This document shows, piece after piece, positions 22,036-30,802 of a DNA stretch of 64,000 nucleotides. Position 1 is the stretch's first letter. The number at the start of each line of letters is the position of its first letter. The notes under the pieces are model-generated. The model worked only from the letters and a program-made list of their open reading frames with translations, was not told where the DNA came from and made no database searches. This DNA comes from an uncultured Clostridia bacterium (GTDB lineage Bacteria > Bacillota > Clostridia > UBA1381), in the NCBI GenBank assembly GCA_934501535.1, contig CAKSUM010000004.1, positions 1 through 64,000 on the forward strand, read 5' to 3'. The position numbers were made by a program, and so were the translations under genes.

Positions 22036-22735
22036 TTTGTTTGCGCCGGAGGTTGTTTCGGAGGCGGTTGAGATATTAAAAAGCGAGTTTTTGCTTGCGA
22101 CGTGGGAAACGCTGTATGTCACGGTGCTTGCGACGGTGTTTTCGGTGGTAATCGGGCTTCCGCTCGGGATACTGCTGGTAGCGGGCGAAAAAAACGGTGT
22201 TTTGCCGCTGCCGAAGTGGCTTATGCACGCGCTGGGAGTGGTGATAAATTTGCTGCGATCGGTGCCGTTTCTGATACTTATGATTATGGTGTTTCCGCTC
22301 ACGCGGCTTATAGTCGGCACAACGGTCGGAACGGTTGCGTCGATTGTGCCGCTTGTAATCGCGGCGTTCCCGTTTGTTGCGCGGTTGGTGGAAAGCAGCC
22401 TGCGCGAGGTTAACCCGAATATAATCGAGGCGGCGCAGAGTATGGGTGCAACGCCTTTGCAGATAATCACGAAGGTGATGATTCCCGAGAGCGTTCCGTC
22501 GCTTATATCAAATGTGACAATTGCGATAACAACGATTTTGGGCTATTCGGCGATGAGCGGAATTATCGGCGGCGGCGGACTGGGCAAAATCGCGATAAAC
22601 TACGGATACTACCGGTATAAATATCTTGTAATGCTTGCCGCGGTAATCATACTTATAGTTATGGTTCAGATATTCCAGAGCGTGGGAACGCACTGGGCGG
22701 CGAAGTCGGATAAGCGGCTTAAGGGCAGAGAATAA
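22025..22735 (+). CDS. metI: Methionine-type ABC importer permease
   Basis: This 236-residue membrane permease has about five helices and the coupling EAA-type loop (ESSLREVNPNIIEAAQSMGATPLQII). The segment LLRSVPFLILMIMV and the GGGGLGKIAINYGY motif are typical of MetI. It is coded in overlap with metN and is followed by a terminator. Confidence 0.92.
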   Translation: MFSNLFAPEVVSEAVEILKSEFLLATWETLYVTVLATVFSVVIGLPLGILLVAGEKNGVLPLPKWLMHALGVVINLLRSVPFLILMIMVFPLTRLIVGTTVGTVASIVPLVIAAFPFVARLVESSLREVNPNIIEAAQSMGATPLQIITKVMIPESVPSLISNVTIAITTILGYSAMSGIIGGGGLGKIAINYGYYRYKYLVMLAAVIILIVMVQIFQSVGTHWAAKSDKRLKGRE

Positions 22736-22742
22736 TAAAAAA

Positions 22743-22777
22743 GGGCTGCGGCGAAAGGAAATTGCCGCGGCTTTTTT
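22743..22777 (+). terminator. metNI terminator
   Basis: GCTGCGGC pairs with GCCGCGGC and is followed by TTTTTT, just after the metI stop. Confidence 0.7.
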
Positions 22778-22853
22778 GTGCGTGTAAAGGCAGCCTGCGT
22801 TAAACGGCGTTTGATGTCGGTTTTTTTGCGCGGAAATCAAGCTGAATAAACGT

Positions 22854-22880
22854 AAAAAAGGCAGGGAATTTCCCTGCCTT
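22854..22880 (-). terminator. Terminator-like hairpin for the prfA/acyl-CoA ligase transcript
   Basis: GGCAGGGAATTTCCCTGCC is a near-perfect palindrome. Read on the minus strand it is followed by a U-run. Confidence 0.55.
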
Positions 22881-22884
22881 TTGC

Positions 22885-23065
22885 GATATTTTGCTGTTGT
22901 GGTTTTTACGGCAAAGTCGGCTTGTGTGTTTTGCTGCCGCGCTTTGCCGCCACGTTTTGCTACGCTTTGTCGCCGCGCGGCTTTGTTTTTTTGCTGCGGC
23001 GCATTGATGTGCCTTGCCGCCGCGCCGGTTTGTTTTCGCCGCCACGCTTTGCCGCTGTGCCGGCT
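22885..23065. repeat. Degenerate short repeats (TTTGCCGCC-type)
   Basis: Words such as TTTTGCTGCCGCGC, TTTGCCGCCACG and TTTGCCGCTGTG recur about nine times between the terminator and the acyl-CoA ligase gene. No gene is seen. Confidence 0.5.
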
Positions 23066-23074
23066 TGCGGTATT

Positions 23075-24664
23075 TTATCTTTTAATTTTCTTTGTGGTTG
23101 TTTTTGCAAATTCCTCCGAGCGGAACTTGATTTTATGAATTTGCTTGTATGCGGCAACCGACGGGTTGAGGGTTTTCTTGATTTCGTCGGTGATTTTGTC
23201 TTTCATTGACATATCCTCGGCGTAAATCTCGGCGGTGATATAATTATCCTCCGCGTAGACGAGAACCTCGGTGACGCCCTCAATTCTGCCGATAAGGTAT
23301 TCAAGCTCCTCGGGGTATACGTTCTTGCCGTTGTCGAGAATGATAAGATTTTTCTTTCTGCCGGTGATGAAAACGAAGCCGTCCTCATCAATTCTGCCGA
23401 TGTCGCCGGTGTTGAACCAGCCGTCATGAAAGACTTCGGCGTTGGCGTCGGGGTTGTTGTAGTAGCCCATCATAACGATGTCGCCCTTGACGCACAGCTC
23501 ACCCTCGCCATCCTCATTGGTGTTTATTGTTTTCATCTGAACGGTTTTAATGGGCAGACCGACGCTGCCGGGCTTGTTGCCGTCATATTTGCTGAGCGCG
23601 ACGATAGGCGAACATTCTGTGATGCCGAAACCGTTTATAACCTTGATACCGAAATCGTCAAAGCCCTTTATCAGTTCCTCGGGGATAGGCGCGCCGCCGG
23701 TGATGAGCATTTCAAGATTGCCGCCGAACGCGTCGATGACCGATTTAAACAGGGTTCTGCGCATGTCTATGCCGGCTTTGCGGAGTGCGTTGCTGACCTT
23801 GATGAGCTTTTTGAGTGCCTTTTCCTTGCCGGACTTGCGTGCGTTTTTCCAGATTCCCTTGTAGAAATTTTCGACAAAGAGGGGAACAACCGAAACATGA
23901 CCGGGCTTTGCCTCCTTGATGTCGCGGAGGACGTATTTCAAGCCGCCGTTGATGAAAACGGGGAACCCGGCGTGAATTTGGCAGAGAATGCAAGCCATCA
24001 TGCCGAAGGTATGGTTAAGCGGCAGAACGCAGACCGAGCCTTTCGGGTACCACATGGATTCCATGGACAGAATCATGTCGGAGATGAGGTTGCGCTGCGA
24101 GAGCATAACGCCCTTGGGCGAACCCGTGGTTCCGGAGGTATATATAATAGTAGAAACTGCTTCGACGTCAATGGGATTTTCCATAATTCCGCAGTCGGAA
24201 ACGAGCGGAGCACCCTTTTTAACGGCGTCCGGGAAGTTGGAAAGACAGAGGCTGTGCGAAAGTTCTTCGCCGAGGAATTCGGCAAGAGCGGCTTTCTTTT
24301 CGGAGTAGACCAGCATGTCGGCGGAGCAGGCGCGGAAGAGGGTAGCCGCTTCCTCGGGCTTCAGCTCCTTGTCGAGCGGAACGATAACGTTGCCGCCGAC
24401 CGAACAGGCGAGATATGTCACAATCCATTCGTAGCTGTTCTCGGCGTAGAGGGCGATTTTTGAATTTTTCAGCCCGATGCTGTAGAAATAGCTGCCGAGC
24501 GCGAAAACATCGTCGCGGAATTGGCGGAAAGTGACGGTAATTTTCTCCTGTCCCTTAAAATACTGAAAAACAGTATTATCGGCATATGTATCGCCGATGT
24601 AGTTAACCATTTCGCGGAAATCGCGGACGTGGTGAACCTTGTACGGTAAATGTTGATTTTTCAT
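23075..24664 (-). CDS. AMP-binding long-chain acyl-CoA synthetase-like protein
   Basis: This 529-residue adenylate-forming enzyme activates a carboxylic acid with ATP. It shows the P-loop-like motif IIYTSGTTGSPKGVMLSQ, INGFGITECSP and the hinge region WFNTGDIGRIDEDGFVFITGRKKN, with the C-terminal lysine region TTKKIKR. It most resembles long-chain fatty acyl-CoA ligases with a single short N-terminal domain. The start at 24664 has AAGGAG upstream. It follows prfA by 19 bases and is probably cotranscribed. Confidence 0.88.
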   Translation of the reverse strand: MKNQHLPYKVHHVRDFREMVNYIGDTYADNTVFQYFKGQEKITVTFRQFRDDVFALGSYFYSIGLKNSKIALYAENSYEWIVTYLACSVGGNVIVPLDKELKPEEAATLFRACSADMLVYSEKKAALAEFLGEELSHSLCLSNFPDAVKKGAPLVSDCGIMENPIDVEAVSTIIYTSGTTGSPKGVMLSQRNLISDMILSMESMWYPKGSVCVLPLNHTFGMMACILCQIHAGFPVFINGGLKYVLRDIKEAKPGHVSVVPLFVENFYKGIWKNARKSGKEKALKKLIKVSNALRKAGIDMRRTLFKSVIDAFGGNLEMLITGGAPIPEELIKGFDDFGIKVINGFGITECSPIVALSKYDGNKPGSVGLPIKTVQMKTINTNEDGEGELCVKGDIVMMGYYNNPDANAEVFHDGWFNTGDIGRIDEDGFVFITGRKKNLIILDNGKNVYPEELEYLIGRIEGVTEVLVYAEDNYITAEIYAEDMSMKDKITDEIKKTLNPSVAAYKQIHKIKFRSEEFAKTTTKKIKR

Positions 24665-24683
24665 AATAAACACTCCTTGTAAA

Positions 24684-25748
24684 TTATTCTTCCCCTGCCA
24701 TTTTAGCCGCCTGGTCGGCGGTAATAAGCGCGTCAATCAGCTCGTCGAGGGAGCCGTTTAAAATTTGTTCGAGTTTATATAAAGTAAGGTTAATTCTGTG
24801 GTCGGTGACGCGGCTTTGAGGGAAGTTGTAGGTGCGAATACGTTCGCTGCGGTCGCCGGAGCCGATTTGCGATTTGCGTTCGTCCGCGATTTGCGAGTGG
24901 CGTTCCGCCTCCATGACCTCGTAGATGCGTGAGCGCAGGATTTTCATAGCCTTGTCCTTGTTTTTAAACTGTGATTTTTCGTCCTGGCACGAAACAACGA
25001 TGCCGGTCGGGAGGTGAGTAATGCGGACGGCGGAATCGGTGGTGTTAACGCACTGACCGCCGGGACCGCCTGCGCGGAAAACGTCGATGCGCAGGTCATT
25101 GGGATTGATGTCAACCTCGACCTCCTCAACCTCGGGGAGGACGGCGACAGTTGCCGCCGAAGTCTGAATACGTCCCTGTGATTCGGTGGAGGGAACGCGC
25201 TGAACGCGGTGAACGCCGCTTTCAAACTTAAAGCGCGAGTAAGCGCCCTGACCGTTGACCGAGAAAGTGACCTCCTTGTAACCGCCGATGTCGGTGGGGT
25301 TGGAGGACAGAATTTCGATTTGCCAGCGGCGCGATTCGGCGTACATGGTGTACATGCGGAACAGGTCTGCGGCAAAAAGCGCCGCTTCCTCGCCGCCCGT
25401 GCCGCCGCGGATTTCGATAATAACGTTTTTGTCATCGTTGGGGTCTTTGGGGATGAGCAGAATTTTCAGCTCATCCGAAACGGCGGCGAGCTTTTTTTCC
25501 GACTCGGCAAGCTCGAGCCGCGCAAGCTCCTCAAGCTCCTTGTCGCCGCCGGAGAGAATTTCGCGGCATTCGGCGATGGAGTCTTTTGCCGCCTTGTATT
25601 CGCGGTATTTTTCAATAATCGGCGTCAGATCGGAATTTTCCTTGCAGAGCTTTTTAAACTCCTCCTGGTCGGCGATGACCACAGGGTCGGAAAGTTTCGC
25701 GGTAACCGTTTCGTAACGCGATTCGAGTGCGTCTAACTTATCAAACAT
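24684..25748 (-). CDS. prfA: Peptide chain release factor 1
   Basis: This 354-residue protein decodes UAA and UAG stop codons. The peptidyl-tRNA hydrolysis motif GGQ is in RAGGPGGQCVNTTDSAVRI, and the N-terminal helical domain and the central GGTGGEEAALFA region are typical. Length is usual for RF1. The prmC/hemK methyltransferase gene that often neighbours it is absent here. Confidence 0.96.
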   Translation of the reverse strand: MFDKLDALESRYETVTAKLSDPVVIADQEEFKKLCKENSDLTPIIEKYREYKAAKDSIAECREILSGGDKELEELARLELAESEKKLAAVSDELKILLIPKDPNDDKNVIIEIRGGTGGEEAALFAADLFRMYTMYAESRRWQIEILSSNPTDIGGYKEVTFSVNGQGAYSRFKFESGVHRVQRVPSTESQGRIQTSAATVAVLPEVEEVEVDINPNDLRIDVFRAGGPGGQCVNTTDSAVRITHLPTGIVVSCQDEKSQFKNKDKAMKILRSRIYEVMEAERHSQIADERKSQIGSGDRSERIRTYNFPQSRVTDHRINLTLYKLEQILNGSLDELIDALITADQAAKMAGEE

Positions 25749-25952
25749 AAAAATCTCCTTGTATGTAAAATCAAATTGTTTCCTTATATATTATACACCG
25801 TTTCGGAGCAAATTACAATACGGAAAACAAAAATAAGCGAAATAAAGGCAATAAACGGTAATAAAATATGTATATTTTTATACACCTTGCCTAAAATCGG
25901 GCGAAAAAAAGTACGTGTAAAGAAAATAAAATAACAATTTTTTGCAAAATAC

Positions 25953-25981
25953 TTGACAATGGGCGCATAAAATAGTAAAAT
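25953..25981 (+). promoter_or_regulatory. Distal promoter of the S-layer gene (P1)
   Basis: TTGACA (25953-25958) and TAAAAT (25976-25981) are 17 bases apart. The first bases after the -35 box (ATG-GCG-like) resemble P2. Confidence 0.65.
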
Positions 25982-26115
25982 CATATTGTATGGCTGGAAT
26001 ATATGCTGTAAAGGCGGCGGAATGTTATGCCGATATTACAAAATTAATGTAAAATTACATAAACATTCTTGTATAACACCAATTTTACAGTTATATTACA
26101 TCTGCCGAAATTGCA

Positions 26116-26144
26116 TTGACAATGCGGCCGCAAGGTGGTAAAAT
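26116..26144 (+). promoter_or_regulatory. Proximal promoter of the S-layer gene (P2)
   Basis: TTGACA (26116-26121) and TAAAAT (26139-26144) are 17 bases apart, 163 bases downstream of P1. The transcript would have a leader of about 110 bases. Confidence 0.7.
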
Positions 26145-26196
26145 CAATGCATAGTCAAGGCTTACCCCTTGGCACAGCATAGTTCCGATGTGAAAA

Positions 26197-26236
26197 GAAA
26201 GGGTGCACTCGGAATACAGAAAACACCCTTTCGAAA
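26197..26236 (+). promoter_or_regulatory. Stem-loop in the S-layer mRNA leader
   Basis: GAAAGGGTG pairs with CACCCTTTC across a 17-base loop, upstream of the GGGAGG ribosome binding site. An alternative stem TTCCGA/TCGGAA overlaps it. Such leader stems often stabilise S-layer mRNAs. The rest of the 513-base gap 25749-26261 holds the two promoters and AT-rich sequence without a gene. Confidence 0.5.
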
Positions 26237-26261
26237 TAGAAAAAAGGGAGGATTTGAAATT

Positions 26262-29200
26262 ATGAAGAATTTCAAAAGAGTAATTTCCGCTGTTATCGCT
26301 CTTGCTATTTCGGTAAGCTCATTTGCAGCAGTAAGCGCATCAAGCTTTACTGACGTAGCTGATACAGCAGCCTATGCTGAAGCAGTAGAAGTGCTTTCAG
26401 CTTTGGGCATCGTCAACGGTTATGAAGACGGTTCTTTCCAGCCGGACGGCGAGATCACAAGAGCAGAAGCTGCTACGATGATCGTAGGCGCATTGAACAT
26501 GACAGAAGATGCGAAAGCTTCAGCAGGTACATCGAAGTTTGCTGATGTAAACACAGACGCTTCATGGGCTACAGGCTATGTAAACGTTGGTGTTGCACAG
26601 GGCTTCATCGCAGGTATGAATGACACAACATTCGCACCGAAGGACAACGTAACATACGCTCAAATGTGCGTAATGCTTACAAAGATCACAGGCTACGGCG
26701 ATTACGCTGCAGCTAACTCAACAGCAAGCGACTGGTCAGCAGGTTACACAGCTATGGCTGCATCAGTTGGTATCAACAAGGGCGTTCAGGTTTCTAAGGA
26801 CGCTAAACTGACAAGAGCACAGGTTGCTCAGATGCTTTACAATGCATTGCTCACACCTCAACTTGGTGTAACTGAATACACATTCAGCGGCAATACATAT
26901 TCACAGCTCGACGGTAAGCAGGGTCGTGACTTCAAGACGCTTCTGTCAGACAAGTTCGACGGCTACCAGGTAACAGCTATGATTACAGCTACAGGTAAGT
27001 CTGGTGCAGGTCTTGACAACGATGAGCTTTATGCTACAGTTGAAAAGGCTGACTACTATGACGGTTCTGAAGTTAAGGACAGCTACAAGATAAACGTAAC
27101 AAGCCCGACACCTCTTACAAACCAGAAGTTTGTAATCGCAGGTTCTTTTGATCCGGATGCAAACCTGTTCCAGAGCGGTAAAGCAATCTTCATCACAAAC
27201 GAATATGATGAAAAAGAAATGGTTTACTTCGCTACAACAGGCAAGACCGAAGTTAAGGACTTTGACGCAGCTGACTTCGTAAAGAATGCTGACCTTGGTA
27301 CAAACGCTTACGCTACATCGGGTAAAGTAAGATTTGATACAAAGTATTACACAATGAAGACAGCAACAACTACAAATGTTAACCCTGTTTCACTTTACGT
27401 AAACGGCGCTCTGTACGCTACATTCAGCCAGACAGGTGTTTACACAGACGCAGGTGTTGCAGTTACATCAGGTGTAACTCCTAACAAACTTCTTGACAAG
27501 TTCCTCGGCGACGCTCAGGGTACAGTAACTCTTATCAAGGGCGAAAACGAGAACGGTTACTCAAAGATCTTCGTTAACTACTACGAAGTTGCACAGGTTG
27601 CAGCAGTTAGCTACAAGACAAACGCTACAACAATCGACTTCACATTGAACAATGCAGTTGATTCTTCAACAAACGCTGTTACATCATCAATCGTTAACAA
27701 GATTACTATCAATGATGATTCAGTAGAAGACGGCGACGTTAGCGTATCTGTTATGCTCGGTGATAAGGAAATCGGTCTGAATGACATTCAGGAAGATGAC
27801 ATCATTGCTATTAAGACTGACCTTAACGACTTGGCAGGCAACTCTAAATCAAAGACAGACCCGAAATTCATCGACATCCTTGTTTCAAGAGATACAGCTT
27901 CAGGTAAGCTGACATCAATCAACGATGATGATGAAGAAGTTACAATCGATTCTAAGACATACACAGCAGTTGACTTTGCAGCTTTGAAGACAGCTTCAAC
28001 AAACGGTAAGTTTGCTGTAGGCGAAATCTACAAAGTAACAGTTGACCCGTTCGGCAGAGTATATGATTACGAAGCTACGGAAACAACAAAGAACTATGCT
28101 ATTCTTGAAAAAGTAAACACAAGCAATGACACAGTAACTCTTGTTATGGGCGATGGTTCATACAAGGCATTCGACCTGTCAGGTTCAGGCACAGCTATAT
28201 TGAACAATGCAAAAACAATTCTTTACGGTTCAGCTTCGGGCTCAACCAAAGTTGCTCCGCAGGATCGTGTAGTTGAATACACAACTAAGTCATCAACAGG
28301 CGCTGTTTCTTCATTGAAAGTTACTGCACCGGTTAATGCAGCTTCATCAAGCTCACTTGAATACACAGCAAGAACCGGTAAACTTGGTTCATACTCAGTA
28401 GGCGATTCAACAAAGATCGTTAACATGGCTGATTACAAAACAAGCGGTTCAATCGGTGACTACAAGAAGATGGCAGTTTCAGAATTGTCAGACGGTGAAG
28501 ACTATGATGCATATGTATACAACAAGGTTGGTACATTCTATAGCTTCGTTCTTATCGAAAAGGCCGGCGACAAGATCAACGCTTCTTCAAGATTTGCAGT
28601 TGCTCGCGGTGTTGCAGGCGAAGGTACATCTACAATCGCAGACGGCGACAAGTGCTTGACAATGGATGTTCTGAACAATGGCGAAGAACAGACAATGGAA
28701 TTTGCTACAAGCGTTAATGTTAAAAATGCTGCAGGTACAGAAACAGCAACAACAGCAGGTGAGCTTACAAGCGCTTTGAAGGCTGGTTCAGCATTCTTCT
28801 ATGATACAGATTCTGACGGTCTTGTATCAGATGTATGGGTAATCTATGATTACGCTGCAGTAGGTTCATCATATGCTGCAATGACAGGCGCATTCCAGAC
28901 AACAGCAACATTGGGCAATGGTACAGGTGCAGGTCGTCTGTATGACGATACTAAGTGGGCATTCGGTTTGCAGAACGCTACAAACAAAGACATGCAGCTT
29001 GCATTCGGTGTTGTAGTATCAAGAGACAGCAAGTCAATTGACCTTGGTGTTGTATCATCAAAAACAGATGCAAATGGCACTTACTCAGTAATCGATAAGA
29101 ATACAGCAGATGACCAGTCAAACCTGAAGGGTATCTACAACTTCTCATTCGCTAAGGATTGTGCAACTTACTCATACAGCCCGTATGATACAGCAAATAT

Positions 29201-29450
29201 AAAGCTTAAGGATAAGCTTGTACTTGAGTCAGCTCCGGCAGCTCTGAAGGCATCAAACTTCAAACTCTTCGAAACTGACGCTGATAGCGATGTAATCTTC
29301 TGGAAGGACAACACAGGTTCTAACACAGATGCTACAGCAACAGCGATTGCTCCTAAAGCAGTTGGTAACAACATCGAAAATTATGCTAACTATGCACTTG
29401 TAATGCTGGTTGACGACGAAGTTGTTGCAGTATACGAAATTTTGAGATAA
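26262..29450 (+). CDS. S-layer protein with three SLH domains
   Basis: This 1062-residue exported protein has a signal peptide (KRVISAVIALAISVSSFAAVSA), then three SLH domains over roughly residues 30-205, each ending in a TRAE-like motif (ITRAEAA, VTYAQMC, LTRAQVA), which bind pyruvylated secondary cell-wall polymer. The remaining 850 residues are rich in Thr, Ser, Ala, Asp and Gly with few Trp and Cys, fitting a self-assembling surface array. Codon use (ACA, GCT, GCA, TCA) is strikingly biased compared with the GC-richer neighbours, indicating very high expression. It has tandem promoters, a structured leader, GGGAGG and its own terminator. It is probably the main S-layer protein. Confidence 0.92.
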   Translation: MKNFKRVISAVIALAISVSSFAAVSASSFTDVADTAAYAEAVEVLSALGIVNGYEDGSFQPDGEITRAEAATMIVGALNMTEDAKASAGTSKFADVNTDASWATGYVNVGVAQGFIAGMNDTTFAPKDNVTYAQMCVMLTKITGYGDYAAANSTASDWSAGYTAMAASVGINKGVQVSKDAKLTRAQVAQMLYNALLTPQLGVTEYTFSGNTYSQLDGKQGRDFKTLLSDKFDGYQVTAMITATGKSGAGLDNDELYATVEKADYYDGSEVKDSYKINVTSPTPLTNQKFVIAGSFDPDANLFQSGKAIFITNEYDEKEMVYFATTGKTEVKDFDAADFVKNADLGTNAYATSGKVRFDTKYYTMKTATTTNVNPVSLYVNGALYATFSQTGVYTDAGVAVTSGVTPNKLLDKFLGDAQGTVTLIKGENENGYSKIFVNYYEVAQVAAVSYKTNATTIDFTLNNAVDSSTNAVTSSIVNKITINDDSVEDGDVSVSVMLGDKEIGLNDIQEDDIIAIKTDLNDLAGNSKSKTDPKFIDILVSRDTASGKLTSINDDDEEVTIDSKTYTAVDFAALKTASTNGKFAVGEIYKVTVDPFGRVYDYEATETTKNYAILEKVNTSNDTVTLVMGDGSYKAFDLSGSGTAILNNAKTILYGSASGSTKVAPQDRVVEYTTKSSTGAVSSLKVTAPVNAASSSSLEYTARTGKLGSYSVGDSTKIVNMADYKTSGSIGDYKKMAVSELSDGEDYDAYVYNKVGTFYSFVLIEKAGDKINASSRFAVARGVAGEGTSTIADGDKCLTMDVLNNGEEQTMEFATSVNVKNAAGTETATTAGELTSALKAGSAFFYDTDSDGLVSDVWVIYDYAAVGSSYAAMTGAFQTTATLGNGTGAGRLYDDTKWAFGLQNATNKDMQLAFGVVVSRDSKSIDLGVVSSKTDANGTYSVIDKNTADDQSNLKGIYNFSFAKDCATYSYSPYDTANIKLKDKLVLESAPAALKASNFKLFETDADSDVIFWKDNTGSNTDATATAIAPKAVGNNIENYANYALVMLVDDEVVAVYEILR

Positions 29451-29486
29451 GCAACGATAGTTGTTATATCGCATATAATCTCACCC

Positions 29487-29520
29487 GAAAAGAGCTGGGC
29501 AAATGCCCGGCTCTTTTCTT
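29487..29520 (+). terminator. S-layer gene terminator
   Basis: GAAAAGAGCTGGGC pairs with GCCCGGCTCTTTTC (14-base arms, 4-base loop). Confidence 0.8.
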
Positions 29521-29621
29521 ATGCAAAAAAATACGGCAACATATAAAATGGCTTGTAGTAAAAAGTGAAGTAAGGAACTTAATAAACAAGTCAATTTGCA
29601 TGTTGCACCGCACCTCACCGC

Positions 29622-29680
29622 AAAAAAAGACCTCCCAAACATTAGATTTACGTCTAACTTTGGGAGGTCGCTTGTTTTTT
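29622..29680. terminator. Bidirectional terminator with nested stem
   Basis: GACCTCCCAAA (29629-29639) pairs with TTTGGGAGGTC (29659-29669) and encloses TTAGA/TCTAA. T-runs follow on both strands, so it ends the minus-strand regulator gene and can block readthrough from the S-layer side. Confidence 0.75.
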
Positions 29681-29720
29681 AATCTTTCTATTCGGTTTTA
29701 CTGTTCTTTTTTGCAAACAA

Positions 29721-30539
29721 TTATGTAGTCTTTTTTATAATTTTATACGGAGATAAACCGTACTTTTTCTTAAAAATGCGGCTGAAGTAATTGTAATCGT
29801 TAAATCCGGCTCTTTCCGCTGCCTCGCTGACGGGAACGTCATTTTTGAGCATATCGTAAGCGCACTCAAGCCGCTTGTTGCGGATATAGGTGGAAATTCC
29901 GGTGCCGAACTCCTTGGAAAACGCGTCATAAAGCTGCGTGCGGTTGGTCCTGGCGTAGGTGCAGATGTCATTGATTTTTATTTCCGATGCAAGATTTGCC
30001 GAGATGTATTCCTCCGCAAGCGTGGCAACACCGCCGTATTGAGGAACAACCAATTCCTTGAGAATAATGTACTCGGTGCATATCTCGAGCAGCTCGGCGG
30101 CAGCAGAAATCTGCTTTTTGCTGCGGTATTTCAGCCCCTTGGCGCTGCAATTTATGTCATATTCCCTGTTGATTTGCCGCACGAACGCACCCAAATCGGT
30201 CTTGTCCTTGATGTCGGTAATCTGCCCGAACATGACATAACCGATGTTAATTCCGCCGTAGGATAGCGGCACGGTCGCCTCGGTCAGCCCGGCGTGACAC
30301 TTGTAAATTATGATGTCCCCGGTTTTTCTGCAATTTTCAAAAGAGGCAAAATCACTCTCGGCGCATTTTTCCGCCAAATCGGGCTTGGAACAAATCTCAC
30401 GGCAGAACGGACATTTTTCGGTCGGGAACGCAATAATTTCATGAAACGAGTTGTCAAAAATAACAATTCTGATTCCGCACAGGTTGTAAAACAACTCCAG
30501 AATTGAGCGTAATTCCTCGGTTTTTGTTGCGAGAAGCAT
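29721..30539 (-). CDS. AraC-family regulator with PocR sensory domain
   Basis: This 272-residue protein has an N-terminal PocR-type ligand domain (about residues 5-160) with the characteristic cysteines KCPFCREICSKPDLAEKC and the YKCHAGLTEATVPL segment, then two AraC helix-turn-helix units ending YNYFSRIFKKKYGLSPYKI. PocR of Salmonella responds to 1,2-propanediol and activates the pdu and cob operons. Here it is divergent from a deoxysugar-type operon and 15 kb from a Pdu-like microcompartment operon, so it is the natural candidate to control one or both. The link to the BMC is inference. Confidence 0.9.
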   Translation of the reverse strand: MLLATKTEELRSILELFYNLCGIRIVIFDNSFHEIIAFPTEKCPFCREICSKPDLAEKCAESDFASFENCRKTGDIIIYKCHAGLTEATVPLSYGGINIGYVMFGQITDIKDKTDLGAFVRQINREYDINCSAKGLKYRSKKQISAAAELLEICTEYIILKELVVPQYGGVATLAEEYISANLASEIKINDICTYARTNRTQLYDAFSKEFGTGISTYIRNKRLECAYDMLKNDVPVSEAAERAGFNDYNYFSRIFKKKYGLSPYKIIKKTT

Positions 30540-30802
30540 AATATAGTCCTCCTTTCGGACAAATTTACTAAAATATTGATAAATTTAACTATTATTATAT
30601 CACAAAATCTGATAAAATCAAGATATACACAAAAATAAACGCTGAGCATCTGATTTGCGTGCAATAAAACGGCGGTGCAGCTGATAAACAAATACATTTC
30701 TGTTTTGCGCTGCGTCCCTTCCAGGGGCGTAAATATGTCGGTTTATTTAAGTTATGTGTGAAAAATATGCTGCGCATTTTGCGGCGGATAGGAGATAAAA
30801 AT

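Noticed and set aside
23426..24463. 345-codon plus-strand frame over the acyl-CoA ligase gene
   Set aside because: Antisense shadow without a ribosome binding site or a recognisable domain. The minus-strand frame carries all AMP-binding motifs.
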